Positions 47,158-55,497 of a stretch of DNA of 64,000 bases are shown in pieces; position 1 is the first letter of the stretch; each line of letters begins with the position of its first letter. Under the pieces are notes generated by a model. It searched no databases and was not told the origin of the DNA. It worked only from the letters and a program-made list of their open reading frames with translations. A program made the translations under genes and the position numbers. The stretch is from Nitrospirillum sp034653355 (GTDB lineage Bacteria; Pseudomonadota; Alphaproteobacteria; Azospirillales; Azospirillaceae): positions 620,001 through 684,000 of the forward strand of contig NZ_JAYEER010000004.1 in NCBI RefSeq assembly GCF_034653355.1, written 5' to 3'.

Positions 47158-47425
47158 ATTATTTCGCCGCCGGTGTCCCGCCGTCCGGGGCGAGGACGCT
47201 GGTCTTGAGGCTGTCCAGCATGTGGGTGGCGATGGTGGCGCGCTGCAGCTGCTGACCGCGTCCGGGGCGACGGAATAGAGCCCTTCCAGGCGGCGGCGGC
47301 GGCCGTCGTGTCCATGGCGGCCTCCATCGCTTCCGTAGCCTGGGCCGGCAAGGGGGCTGGCATCGCCGCCAATAGGGCAAGCAATTTTAACAAAATCGTT
47401 AGGCGCTTTTGGCAGGGACGGCGGT
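47158..47425 (-). pseudogene. Chimeric scar: copy of a neighbour's 3' end fused to a copy of the TonB receptor 5' region
   Basis: 47158-47289 is nearly identical to 48821-48953, the end of the secreted protein gene (EGLYSVAPDA...ATIATHMLDSL...GGTPAAK in a shifted frame). 47290-47425 closely matches 45096-45330, the signal-peptide region and upstream sequence of the TonB receptor, but lacks the bases corresponding to about 45198-45290 (start codon, Fur-like site) and one of two ATCGCTTCCGTGGCC repeats. The product is not a functional gene. Outside it, 47101-47157 and 47426-47681 show nothing recognisable. Confidence 0.8.
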
Positions 47426-47681
47426 GCGGTCATGCCGGTTGGTTGAGTGCAGCCATATACGCTGAGGACGTCGCGGATCTTATCTGGTCGCGTCGATTTC
47501 CGGCCCGGTCGGCTTTGCCCGGGTCAACGGCCACTGGGAGGTCGCGGTCCGGTGGAGAACCGCTGTTCATGCGAACCTGGAGGCTCGCCGTGAGTTTCCT
47601 TTGTGTAAGTAAAGCGCAGATGAGCGATTGCGATTCTAATGCGTGACACTTGCCGTAATAACAAGCGGTTGAGGTTGCATC

Positions 47682-48584
47682 ATGGAGCAGCAGACGACGA
47701 AAACAGTCGATACAGAGTTTTTGCGGATAGCATATCTGGAGGACGGCCCGTCAGACGGCTGGCCAGTTATACTGGTCCACGGCTATCCATATGACGTCCA
47801 TGCTTTCGAGGCCGACGCTGGAATTCTCGCGGCTGAGGGCGCGAGAGTACTCCGACCTTATGTGCGTGGGTACGGTCCAACACGCTTTCTATCCGGCGAG
47901 ACGAGGCGAAATGGGCAGCAAGCTGCCCGCGCGCTCGACGTGATTCAGTTTTCGAGTGCCCTTGGACTGGCGCGGCCGATTTTAGGAGGCTTCGATTGGG
48001 GCGGTAACGCGTGCTGCGTGGCCGCTGCCCTCTGGCCGGATCAGGTGGGAGGGCTCGTCTCTTATGCGGGTTACGACGTGATCGACGTTGAGAAGCAGAG
48101 GTCTCCCGTCGAGGTGTCGCTAGAACGCGTGTGCTGGTATCAGCACCTCTTCCAGACGGAACGTGGACGGATGTGCCTGCAGAAAAGCCGGGCTGACATC
48201 GGCCGCACCTTATGGCGTGAATGGTCCCCCAATTGGGCGTTCGATGAGGAGACCTTCGAGCGGACGGCCGCGGCCTTCGACAATCCGGACTTCGTGGACA
48301 TCGTAATAAGCGCATATCGCATCATGCATGGCAATGAACGCGGCGATCCGCTGCTGCAACCGCTGGAGGACCGACTAGCGCAACATCCTCCTATAATCGT
48401 TCCGTCGATCACCATCGATGGGACTGCCGATCCGCTGAAGCCCGGCGGAACGGCTGATCATGCCCCTTTGTTTACCGGCCCACACGAACATCGAAGTCTG
48501 TCTGTCGGGCACAATGTCCCGCAGGAGGCGCCGGGCGAGTTCGCGAAAGCCGTTTTGAAGATCCGAAGAGGCATGGTGGATTAG
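47682..48584 (+). CDS. Alpha/beta hydrolase (epoxide hydrolase-like)
   Basis: A 300-residue cytosolic hydrolase. The oxyanion HGYP segment (PVILVHGYPYDVHAF), the nucleophile elbow GGFDWGGNAC with Asp as nucleophile, and the late His in LSVGHNVPQE are all present. An Asp in the elbow is characteristic of epoxide hydrolases and haloalkane dehalogenases. TGAGGT precedes the ATG. The gene is visibly less GC-rich than its neighbours and lies between the two halves of a rearrangement, so recent acquisition is likely. 48585-48820 holds only a weak dyad around CAGGGTCCCGG. Confidence 0.88.
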   Translation: MEQQTTKTVDTEFLRIAYLEDGPSDGWPVILVHGYPYDVHAFEADAGILAAEGARVLRPYVRGYGPTRFLSGETRRNGQQAARALDVIQFSSALGLARPILGGFDWGGNACCVAAALWPDQVGGLVSYAGYDVIDVEKQRSPVEVSLERVCWYQHLFQTERGRMCLQKSRADIGRTLWREWSPNWAFDEETFERTAAAFDNPDFVDIVISAYRIMHGNERGDPLLQPLEDRLAQHPPIIVPSITIDGTADPLKPGGTADHAPLFTGPHEHRSLSVGHNVPQEAPGEFAKAVLKIRRGMVD

Positions 48585-48820
48585 CCGATGACGCACGATG
48601 AACTGTTGAGCGCTTACTGACAGAAGAGCAGGGTCCCGGTTGGCAGCGGCCGGAACCCTGCGCTCAATGCAATTCCTGCCGATTGTCAGGCTGTTAAGCG
48701 CGATCAAGCTCAGGGCGCCCTTTGGGTTCTGACGCAACGTGGTGATCGGCAGATCATCCGGCGCCGATGGCGCGGGCCTGGAGCAGGTCGAGTTTCCCGC
48801 ATCCATTTTGAGTCGAAGCC

Positions 48821-49813
48821 TTATTTCGCCGCCGGTGTCCCGCCGTCCGCGGCGAGGGCGCTGGTCCTGAGGCTGTCCAGCATGTGGGTGGCGATGGTGG
48901 CGCGCTGCAGGTTGCCGACCGCATCGGGGGCAACGGAATAGAGCCCCTCCAAGTAGGCCTTGTCCGCCGGGCTCAGCGACCGGACCCGCTGTGCCGATGG
49001 GCAGGCGTCGGAGAACAAGCTCAGGATGCTGGGCAGGGGGTTGCATTGGCCCACGGCGCTGGCGGGCTGGGCCAGGACCAGCATGGCCAGGTAATCGGCC
49101 AGGCTGCCGAACGTCTCCCCCTCGATCTTGGTGGTGTCCACGATGACGACGATATTGTCGAAGACGCTGGCCATGTCGTGGGAAAGCCGGCTGCCGCCGT
49201 TGCCGTGGAACTGGTCCTTCAAGGGATCGTCGGAATGCATGCCTGAGGCGTAATACGGGTCATCCACCACGGTGACCGCGCCGTCGCGCACGGCGGTCAC
49301 GTACCATGCCTGGATGGCCTGGGTGACCTTGCTCACGGTCTTGGTCTGGTTGACGAAGTGATAGCCCAGCAGGAATGAGCGTTTGTCCGCGACGGCATCC
49401 ATCACGGCCTGGGGCGTGTCGGAGAAGATGATCTCGATATCACGCTTGCAGCCGTCTCGGGTCGGCGCGCCCACTTGGCCCGCCACCGTCTTGATGCGGG
49501 TGGTGAGGAAGGCGGCCACGTCGGCCGGCACGTTGATCGCCTCCGGGCAGACGGGACGTTCCCACCGGGTCAACTGGTTCAGCCGGGGGGAGGGGTGGCC
49601 GTGATCCTGGACGAAACCTTCCGTCGCCCGGGTCAGTGTCTCGACGGTGAAGCGGTTGCCGGTGATGGTGACGGTGGGTGGGCTGTCGGGGGCGGCCGAC
49701 GTGTCGGCCGCGGTTTGCGCCGTCGCCGGCAAGGATAGGGCCGGCAGGGATAGGAAAAGAAGCAGGGCCGCCGCCATGCTCACCCGATGCGCCCGTGCCC
49801 GGCTCGCCGCCAT
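48821..49813 (-). CDS. Secreted protein of unknown function
   Basis: A 330-residue exported protein with signal peptide (VSMAAALLLFLSLPALSLPATAQ). The mature part contains two cysteine-bearing segments (WERPVCPEAINVPADVAAFL and APTRDGCKRDIEIIFSDTPQAVMDAV) and a DNIVVIVDTTKIEGETFGSLADYLAMLVLAQP segment that looks like a conserved core. I do not recognise a known family. ATG 49813 is chosen because AAGGGGGGG has proper spacing to it. It follows the S9 peptidase gene by 43 bases on the same strand, so they are probably one operon. Its 3' end is copied at 47158-47289. Confidence 0.8.
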   Translation of the reverse strand: MAASRARAHRVSMAAALLLFLSLPALSLPATAQTAADTSAAPDSPPTVTITGNRFTVETLTRATEGFVQDHGHPSPRLNQLTRWERPVCPEAINVPADVAAFLTTRIKTVAGQVGAPTRDGCKRDIEIIFSDTPQAVMDAVADKRSFLLGYHFVNQTKTVSKVTQAIQAWYVTAVRDGAVTVVDDPYYASGMHSDDPLKDQFHGNGGSRLSHDMASVFDNIVVIVDTTKIEGETFGSLADYLAMLVLAQPASAVGQCNPLPSILSLFSDACPSAQRVRSLSPADKAYLEGLYSVAPDAVGNLQRATIATHMLDSLRTSALAADGGTPAAK

Positions 49814-49856
49814 ACCCATCACCCCCCCTTGCCCCATTACTTGTCCCGTTACACGC

Positions 49857-51890
49857 TTACTTGGCCGCCAGCGCCGCCTGCAGTCCCGGTGTGAACTGCG
49901 CCCCGTCGGGCACGGTGATGCTGGAGCCCTTGAAGGCGGCGCCGAAGGGCTCCGCCCGGCCGCCCAGGCAGGCGCCCAGGAACTGTTCGGCGGCGGCGTT
50001 GAAGGCGATGCTGTTCTCCGGCCGGGCGAAGCCGTGGCCCTCGTCGGGGAACAGGATGTAGGTGACGGGGATGTTCTTCTCCTTCATCGCCTTCACGATC
50101 TGGTCCGACTCCGCCTGGTTGACGCGGGGGTCGTTGGCGCCCTGGCCGATCAGCAGCGGCTTCCTGATGTCCGCCGCCTTGAACAGGGGGGAGGCGTCGT
50201 GCAGCAGTTGGCGGCCGTCCTCTGTCGTCGGGTCGCCCATGCGCTTGTAGAACTGCTGCTTGCCCGCCTCCCAATAGGGCGGGATGGTCTTCAGCAGGGT
50301 GGCCAGGTTGCTGGGGCCGACGATGTCCACGCCGCAGGCGAAGGCGTCGGGGGTGAAGGTCAGGCCGGCCAGGGTGGCATAGCCGCCGTAGGACCCGCCC
50401 ATGATGGCCACCTTGTCCTTGGTGGTGATGCCCTGCTTGACCGCCCAGTCGACGGCGTCGATCAGGTCGTCATGCATCTTGCGGCCCCATTGCAGGTTGC
50501 CGGCGGTGATGAAGTTCTTCCCGAAGCCGGTGGAGCCGCGATAGTTGACCGACAGCACGGCATAGCCCCGGTTGGCCAGCCACTGATGATAGCCGTTGTA
50601 GCCGTAACCGTCGCGCGCCCAAGGGCCACCGTGGACGAACAGCACCATGGGCAGGGGCTGGTCGGGATGCCCGTCGCCCTTGCCGTCGGTGCCCGCCGGC
50701 AGGGTGAGGTAGGACACCAGCGTCAGACCGTCGCGCGCCTTGATCTCCACCGGGTGCATGGCGGCCAGGTCGGCGCCCTCCAGCTCCGGCCGGTTCACGA
50801 ACAGCTTGGTCAGGGTGTGGGCCTTGCGGTCGAAGCGGTATGTCGCCGCCGGCGCCGTGACCGGATCCACCACCACGGTCCAGGCGCCGTCGTCGTCGGT
50901 GCGGCTGGTGACGTGTATATCGCCCTTCAGCTGGGTCTTCAGGAAGTCCAACTCCGCGCCGATCTTGGGATCCAGCGCCGTCCATTCCGTGCGCAGGTAA
51001 TCGACGGCATAGGCCTGGACCACCCCCGTCTTGGGATCGGCCAGGATGTCGCCCACATCGGCCTTGTCGCTCTGGCCCACCACCCGGGTGGCGCCGGTGG
51101 CGGCGTCCTGGGCGATCAGGGCGGCGGTGTCGCGGCCGCGGCTGTCGATCCAGTACAGCGTCTTGCCGTCCTCGGTATAGCCCAGGGGGTTGGTGGTCAG
51201 GCTGTCCTCCAGCCCGACCGCACCCAGAGGCTGGGCTTCAACCTTATTGTCAGCCACGCGGAAGAAGTCGGTTCCGCCGTCGGGCCGCGACTTGGCCGCC
51301 AGGCGCAGCTTCAGGGACTCGTCCGCGACGAAACCGGCATAGCCCTCGTTCTTGAACACCAGGGTCAGTTTGCCCTTGGCCAAGTCCAGGCTGTAGACGT
51401 CGAACCATTTGGGGTCGCGGTTGTTCAGGCCAACCAGGATGCGGTCCTTGATGTGGTGGCTGGTGCCGATGATATCGACGCGCGTCTTTTCCTGCGGCGT
51501 CAGGGTGCGCTGCTCGCCCGTGGCGACATTGACGCCGTACAACACGAAATTCTCGTCCCCGCCCTTGTCGTTGACGAACAGGATCATCTTGCCGTCGGGG
51601 GACCAGAAATGCTGGCGGATGGGGCGGGTCTTCTCCGCCGTCAGGGCTTTGGCCTTGGTGGGGTCCCTGGCTGGGGCCACCCAGATGTTCAGCACGCCGT
51701 CGCGCGGCGCGATCCACGACAGCCACTTGCCGTCGGGGCTCAGCTTGCCTTGGGTCCGGCTGGGATTGCCGAAGAATTTGGCGCGCTCGATCAGGGGGGC
51801 GGCCGGGCTGGTGGCCGGCGGGGGCGGGGCCGCCGCCGTGAGGGAGGTCGTGCCCAGGATCACGGTCAACGCCAGAACGGCAGCGCGCAT
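49857..51890 (-). CDS. S9 family serine peptidase (dipeptidyl aminopeptidase/acylaminoacyl-peptidase type)
   Basis: A 677-residue exported peptidase with a signal peptide (MRAAVLALTVILGTTSLTA). The N-terminal beta-propeller (about residues 40-410) carries repeated PDGK/WS motifs such as LSPDGKWLSWI and FWSPDGKMILFVND. The C-terminal alpha/beta hydrolase has the catalytic Ser in GGSYGGYATLAG, Asp in GANDPRVNQAES and His in DEGHGFARPENS. It should trim peptides outside the inner membrane. The next gene downstream (secreted unknown) is 43 bases away. Confidence 0.94.
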   Translation of the reverse strand: MRAAVLALTVILGTTSLTAAAPPPPATSPAAPLIERAKFFGNPSRTQGKLSPDGKWLSWIAPRDGVLNIWVAPARDPTKAKALTAEKTRPIRQHFWSPDGKMILFVNDKGGDENFVLYGVNVATGEQRTLTPQEKTRVDIIGTSHHIKDRILVGLNNRDPKWFDVYSLDLAKGKLTLVFKNEGYAGFVADESLKLRLAAKSRPDGGTDFFRVADNKVEAQPLGAVGLEDSLTTNPLGYTEDGKTLYWIDSRGRDTAALIAQDAATGATRVVGQSDKADVGDILADPKTGVVQAYAVDYLRTEWTALDPKIGAELDFLKTQLKGDIHVTSRTDDDGAWTVVVDPVTAPAATYRFDRKAHTLTKLFVNRPELEGADLAAMHPVEIKARDGLTLVSYLTLPAGTDGKGDGHPDQPLPMVLFVHGGPWARDGYGYNGYHQWLANRGYAVLSVNYRGSTGFGKNFITAGNLQWGRKMHDDLIDAVDWAVKQGITTKDKVAIMGGSYGGYATLAGLTFTPDAFACGVDIVGPSNLATLLKTIPPYWEAGKQQFYKRMGDPTTEDGRQLLHDASPLFKAADIRKPLLIGQGANDPRVNQAESDQIVKAMKEKNIPVTYILFPDEGHGFARPENSIAFNAAAEQFLGACLGGRAEPFGAAFKGSSITVPDGAQFTPGLQAALAAK

Positions 51891-52014
51891 CGCTTACCCC
51901 AATCGTTGTTGGCCGCCGGCATCCCGGGGGACGCCGGCGGCGGAATGGACCGAAGATGGGGCCAAGCCCATCACCGGGCAAGTGCCTGTTGGGCCAGGGT
52001 AAAGCGGTTCGCCC

Positions 52015-53601
52015 TTATGCGCCGCCCGAGGTAGCCTTATCGTAGAAGGCATCCAGGTCGACGACCAGCTGCTTCAGCGCGTCCGGGTTCAGGTAGATCA
52101 TGTGCCCGGACGGATAGTACTTGAACGTCACGTTCTTTCGCTGCGCCGGTTCCAGCGCCATGTGGTTGATGTCGTACTCCGTGTTGAAGAACGGCGTCGC
52201 CATGTCGTAATAGCCGTTCAGCGACAGCAGCTGCAGGTGCGGGTTCTGGCGCATGGCCAGGCTGAGGTCCAACGCCACGTCCGGCACCTCCAGCTTGCCG
52301 ACGTTGGGCACCTTGTGGTGCCAGTCCCACTGCTCGTTGGCGTCGTCCGACCCCGCGCGGTACTCCAGGTCTGTCTTGTAGCCCAGGTCGCCGGCCAGGT
52401 AGGCGCGCAGGCTGGAGATGAAGGCGCTGTTGATGGCGCTGTCGGACGGGTCGTACTCCGGCCCTTCGCCGGCGGCGTCCGTGTCCACGCCCAGGAAGCG
52501 GCTGTCGAAGCGGCCCACCGTCTGCCGCTTGTCGCGCAACAGCTCCTTCTGGAAGCGGAACAGGTCGATGCGCAGCTTGGCGCGCTTCAGGTAGTCCGGG
52601 GACAGGCCGGTGAAGGTGGCCAGCTGCTTGGCCACAGCGTCCTCTTCCTCCGCCGATATGGTCTGGCCTTTGGCCAGCGCGGCGGCATAGGGGCCGCGCG
52701 CGAAGACACGCGCCTGCTGCACGAAGGCGGCCAGGTCGGCCGGCTTGTTGGGGATGCGGTTGTGGTACCAGGCGGTGGCGGCGTAGCTGGGCAGGAAGGC
52801 GATGTAGCCCTCGTCATAGCCTGGCTGCAGGATGCCGTAGTTCAGGATGGACGACAGCAGGATGACGCCGTTCAGGTCCATGCCGTCCTGCTGCAGCCGG
52901 TTGGACAGGGCCGCCGACCGGGTGGTGCCGTAGGACTCGCCAAACAGGAATTTGGGGGAGTTCCAGCGGTTGTTGAGGCTGACATAGCGGCTGATGGCGC
53001 GGGCGAAGCCGTCCACGTCCTGATCCACGCCCCAGAAATCCTTGCCCTTGGCCTCGCCCAGGGGACGGGAATAGCCGGTGCCGATGGCGTCGATGAACAC
53101 CAGGTCGGTCTTGTCCAGCAGGCTGTCGTCGTTGGCGGTGAAAGTGTAGGGCGCCGGGGCGTTGTTGTCCGGGCTGGCCGTGCGCACGCGGATGGGCCCG
53201 AACGATCCCATGTGCAGCCACAGGCTGGCCGAGCCGGGGCCGCCGTTATAAAGGAAGGTCACCGGCCGCTTGGCGGCGGGCGCGCCCTCGGCCGTGTAGG
53301 CGACATAGAAGACGCTGGCCGTGGGCTTGCCGTCATTGTCGCGGATGGTCAGGGTGCCGGCGGTGGCTTGATAGCGGATGCTCTTGCCCTTGATGGTGAC
53401 CGTGTGCGACGTGGTCTTGGCGGTCTCGGTCACGGGCGCACGGGCGGTGGCCGCCTCGATCTGTTCCGCCACCTTGCCCTTGGGCGCATCGTCGTCGCCC
53501 TTGTCCTTCTTGTCGCCCGGCCCACTTGCCGCCCATCCGGCCACGGCGACGGAGGTCAGCAGCACCACCGTCAACGCCACGATCGTCTTACGCATCCCCA
53601 A
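52015..53601 (-). CDS. S10 family serine carboxypeptidase (copy A)
   Basis: A 528-residue exported peptidase with a signal peptide (MRKTIVALTVVLLTSVAVAGWA). The catalytic Ser lies in LFGESYGTTRSAAL, the Asp in NGYYDMATPF and the His in PSGHMIYLNP, the S10 triad; NGGPGSASLW and the FIDAIGTGYSR strand are also typical. It releases C-terminal residues from peptides. It is a tandem paralogue of the next gene upstream, with most of the sequence shared. A 34-base inverted repeat lies just upstream of its start. Confidence 0.93.
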   Translation of the reverse strand: MGMRKTIVALTVVLLTSVAVAGWAASGPGDKKDKGDDDAPKGKVAEQIEAATARAPVTETAKTTSHTVTIKGKSIRYQATAGTLTIRDNDGKPTASVFYVAYTAEGAPAAKRPVTFLYNGGPGSASLWLHMGSFGPIRVRTASPDNNAPAPYTFTANDDSLLDKTDLVFIDAIGTGYSRPLGEAKGKDFWGVDQDVDGFARAISRYVSLNNRWNSPKFLFGESYGTTRSAALSNRLQQDGMDLNGVILLSSILNYGILQPGYDEGYIAFLPSYAATAWYHNRIPNKPADLAAFVQQARVFARGPYAAALAKGQTISAEEEDAVAKQLATFTGLSPDYLKRAKLRIDLFRFQKELLRDKRQTVGRFDSRFLGVDTDAAGEGPEYDPSDSAINSAFISSLRAYLAGDLGYKTDLEYRAGSDDANEQWDWHHKVPNVGKLEVPDVALDLSLAMRQNPHLQLLSLNGYYDMATPFFNTEYDINHMALEPAQRKNVTFKYYPSGHMIYLNPDALKQLVVDLDAFYDKATSGGA

Positions 53602-53615
53602 GCTCCCTGTTGCGG

Positions 53616-53649
53616 GTTGTCATCAAATTCTTTGATGTTTGATGACAAC
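53616..53649. repeat. Perfect 12-bp inverted repeat with inner palindrome upstream of S10 copy A
   Basis: GTTGTCATCAAA (53616-53627) and TTTGATGACAAC (53638-53649) are perfect inverted repeats, and inside them CATCAAA (53621-53627) / TTTGATG (53631-53637) form a second one with a three-base centre. The TTTGATG half-site therefore appears three times. The element ends 14 bases before the start codon of the S10 gene. It is probably an operator or an RNA hairpin at the start of that message. Confidence 0.7.
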
Positions 53650-53839
53650 GCCGCTGTCCAGCCCATTGCTTGGGGGGGGCGACATCATGACCTTGTGCGT
53701 ATTGCCTCAGATGCCGGGCGGCCGCATCCGCGGCCTTGGCTTCCTCGCTCCGTTTCTTCGGTACCCGCTCCAGCGGCCCCCGTCGGGGCCTACAACGGCG
53801 TGAGGCTGGGCCCCACGCCGTTGGTTCGGACGGGGCGCT

Positions 53840-55423
53840 TTACGGGGCCACAGGCGCTGCCTTGTCGTAGAAGGTGTCCAGGTCGGCGATCATCTGCTTC
53901 AGTGCTTCGGGGTTCAGATAGACCATGTGGCCCGAGGGGTAGTACTTGAAGGTCACGTTCTTGCGCTGGGCGGGTTCCAGCTGCATGTGGCCGATGTCGT
54001 ATTCCGTGCCGAAGAACGGGGTGGCCATGTCGTACCAGCCGTTCAGCGACAACAGCTGCAGGTGCGGGTTCTGGCGCATGGCCTCCGCCAGGTCCAGGGC
54101 CACGTCAGGCGTCTCCATGCGGTGGTTACCGATCTTGTGGTGCCAATCCCACTGGCCGATGGCGCCCTCGGCGCTGCGGCGATAATCCAGGTCCGTCTTG
54201 TAGCCCAGGTCGCCAGTGATGTAGGCGCGCTGGCTGGAGATGAAGGCGCTGGTGACCGCGCTGGACGAGGCGTCGTACTCCGGCCCCTCGCCGGCGGCGT
54301 CGCTGTCCACACCCAGGAAGCGGCTGTCGAAACGCCCCACCGTCTGCTCCTTGTCGCGCAGCAGTTCCTTGCGGAAGCGCTGCAGGCCGACGCGCAGCTT
54401 GGCGTGCTTCAGGTAGTCCACCGACAGGCCGGTGTAGGCCGACAGCTGCTTGGCCACCGCGTCCTCTTCCTCGGGCGTGATGTCCTGGCCCTTGGCCAGC
54501 GCCACGGTGTAGGGCCCGCGCGCGTAATCCCGCACCTTCTGCAGGAAGGCGGGCAGGTCGGCCGGCTTGTTGGGGATGCGGTTATGATACCAGGCGGTGG
54601 CGGCGTAGCTGGGCAGGTAGGAGACGAAGATGTTGTCGAAGCCCGGCTGGCGGATGCCGTAGTTCAGGATGGAGGACAGCAGGATGACGCCGTTCAGGTC
54701 CATGCCGTCCTGCTGCAGCCGGTTGGACAGGGCCGCCGATCGGGTGGTGCCGTAGGACTCGCCGAACAGGAACTTGGGGGAGTTCCAGCGGTTGTTGAGG
54801 CTGACATAGCGGTTGATGGCGCGGGCGAAGGCGTCGATGTCCTGGTCGACGCCCCAGAAATCCTTGCCCTTGGCCTCGCCCAGCACGCGGGAATAGCCGG
54901 TTTCCACGGCGTCGATGAAGACCAGGTCGGTCTTGTCCAGCAGGCTGTCCTCATTGGCGGAATAGACGTAGGGGGCGGGCGGCGTGTTGTCCGGCGCGTT
55001 GGTGCGCACGCGCACCGGCCCCAGCCCCATGTGCAGCCACAGGCTGGCCGAGCCGGGACCGCCGTTGTAGAGGAAGGTCACCGGCCGCTTGGCGGCGGGC
55101 GCGCCCTCGGCGGTGTAGGCGACGTAGAAGACGCTTGCCGTTGGTTTGCCGTTGTCGTCCCGGATGGTCAAGGTCCCGGCGGTTGCCTGGTAGCGGATGC
55201 TTTTGCCCTTGATGGTGACGCTGTGGGCGCTGCTCTTGGCCGTCTCGGCGATGGGCGCGCGGGCGGTGGCGGCCTCGATTTGCTCCGCGATCTTGTTGGC
55301 CTTGGGCCCGTCCTCGCCGCCCTTTTCCTTCTTGTCCTCGGCCCAGCCCTTGGCCGCCACGCCGGCCATCAGCACCGTGGCCAACGCCGCGGCCGCCAGT
55401 TTCACTCCTGCCATCCTGTTCAT
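53840..55423 (-). CDS. S10 family serine carboxypeptidase (copy B)
   Basis: A 527-residue exported peptidase with a signal peptide (MNRMAGVKLAAAALATVLMAGVAAKGWA). It has the same triad as copy A (LFGESYGTTRSAAL, NGWYDMATPF, PSGHMVYLNP) and long identical stretches, so it arose by tandem duplication; differences cluster in the signal peptide, around residues 170-200 and in the mid-region. GGAGCAGGGA precedes ATG 55423. The patatin gene ends 74 bases upstream, so the two may be co-transcribed. Confidence 0.93.
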   Translation of the reverse strand: MNRMAGVKLAAAALATVLMAGVAAKGWAEDKKEKGGEDGPKANKIAEQIEAATARAPIAETAKSSAHSVTIKGKSIRYQATAGTLTIRDDNGKPTASVFYVAYTAEGAPAAKRPVTFLYNGGPGSASLWLHMGLGPVRVRTNAPDNTPPAPYVYSANEDSLLDKTDLVFIDAVETGYSRVLGEAKGKDFWGVDQDIDAFARAINRYVSLNNRWNSPKFLFGESYGTTRSAALSNRLQQDGMDLNGVILLSSILNYGIRQPGFDNIFVSYLPSYAATAWYHNRIPNKPADLPAFLQKVRDYARGPYTVALAKGQDITPEEEDAVAKQLSAYTGLSVDYLKHAKLRVGLQRFRKELLRDKEQTVGRFDSRFLGVDSDAAGEGPEYDASSSAVTSAFISSQRAYITGDLGYKTDLDYRRSAEGAIGQWDWHHKIGNHRMETPDVALDLAEAMRQNPHLQLLSLNGWYDMATPFFGTEYDIGHMQLEPAQRKNVTFKYYPSGHMVYLNPEALKQMIADLDTFYDKAAPVAP

Positions 55424-55497
55424 TCCCTGCTCCTGATTGGGGATTTTGTATCCAATCTTTCTTGTGGGAACGGGGGCGGGATGTCCAGCTTCAAGCA

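Noticed and set aside
47434..47646. Possible short coding piece before the epoxide hydrolase-like gene
   Set aside because: Frames are short, no start signal and no recognisable family; more likely remnants of the rearrangement.
48585..48820. Possible insertion-sequence remnant after the epoxide hydrolase-like gene
   Set aside because: No transposase motif or terminal inverted repeats could be supported.
49647..52034. A 795-codon open frame opposite the S9 peptidase
   Set aside because: Runs over the catalytic regions of a clear S9 peptidase on the other strand and has shadow composition.
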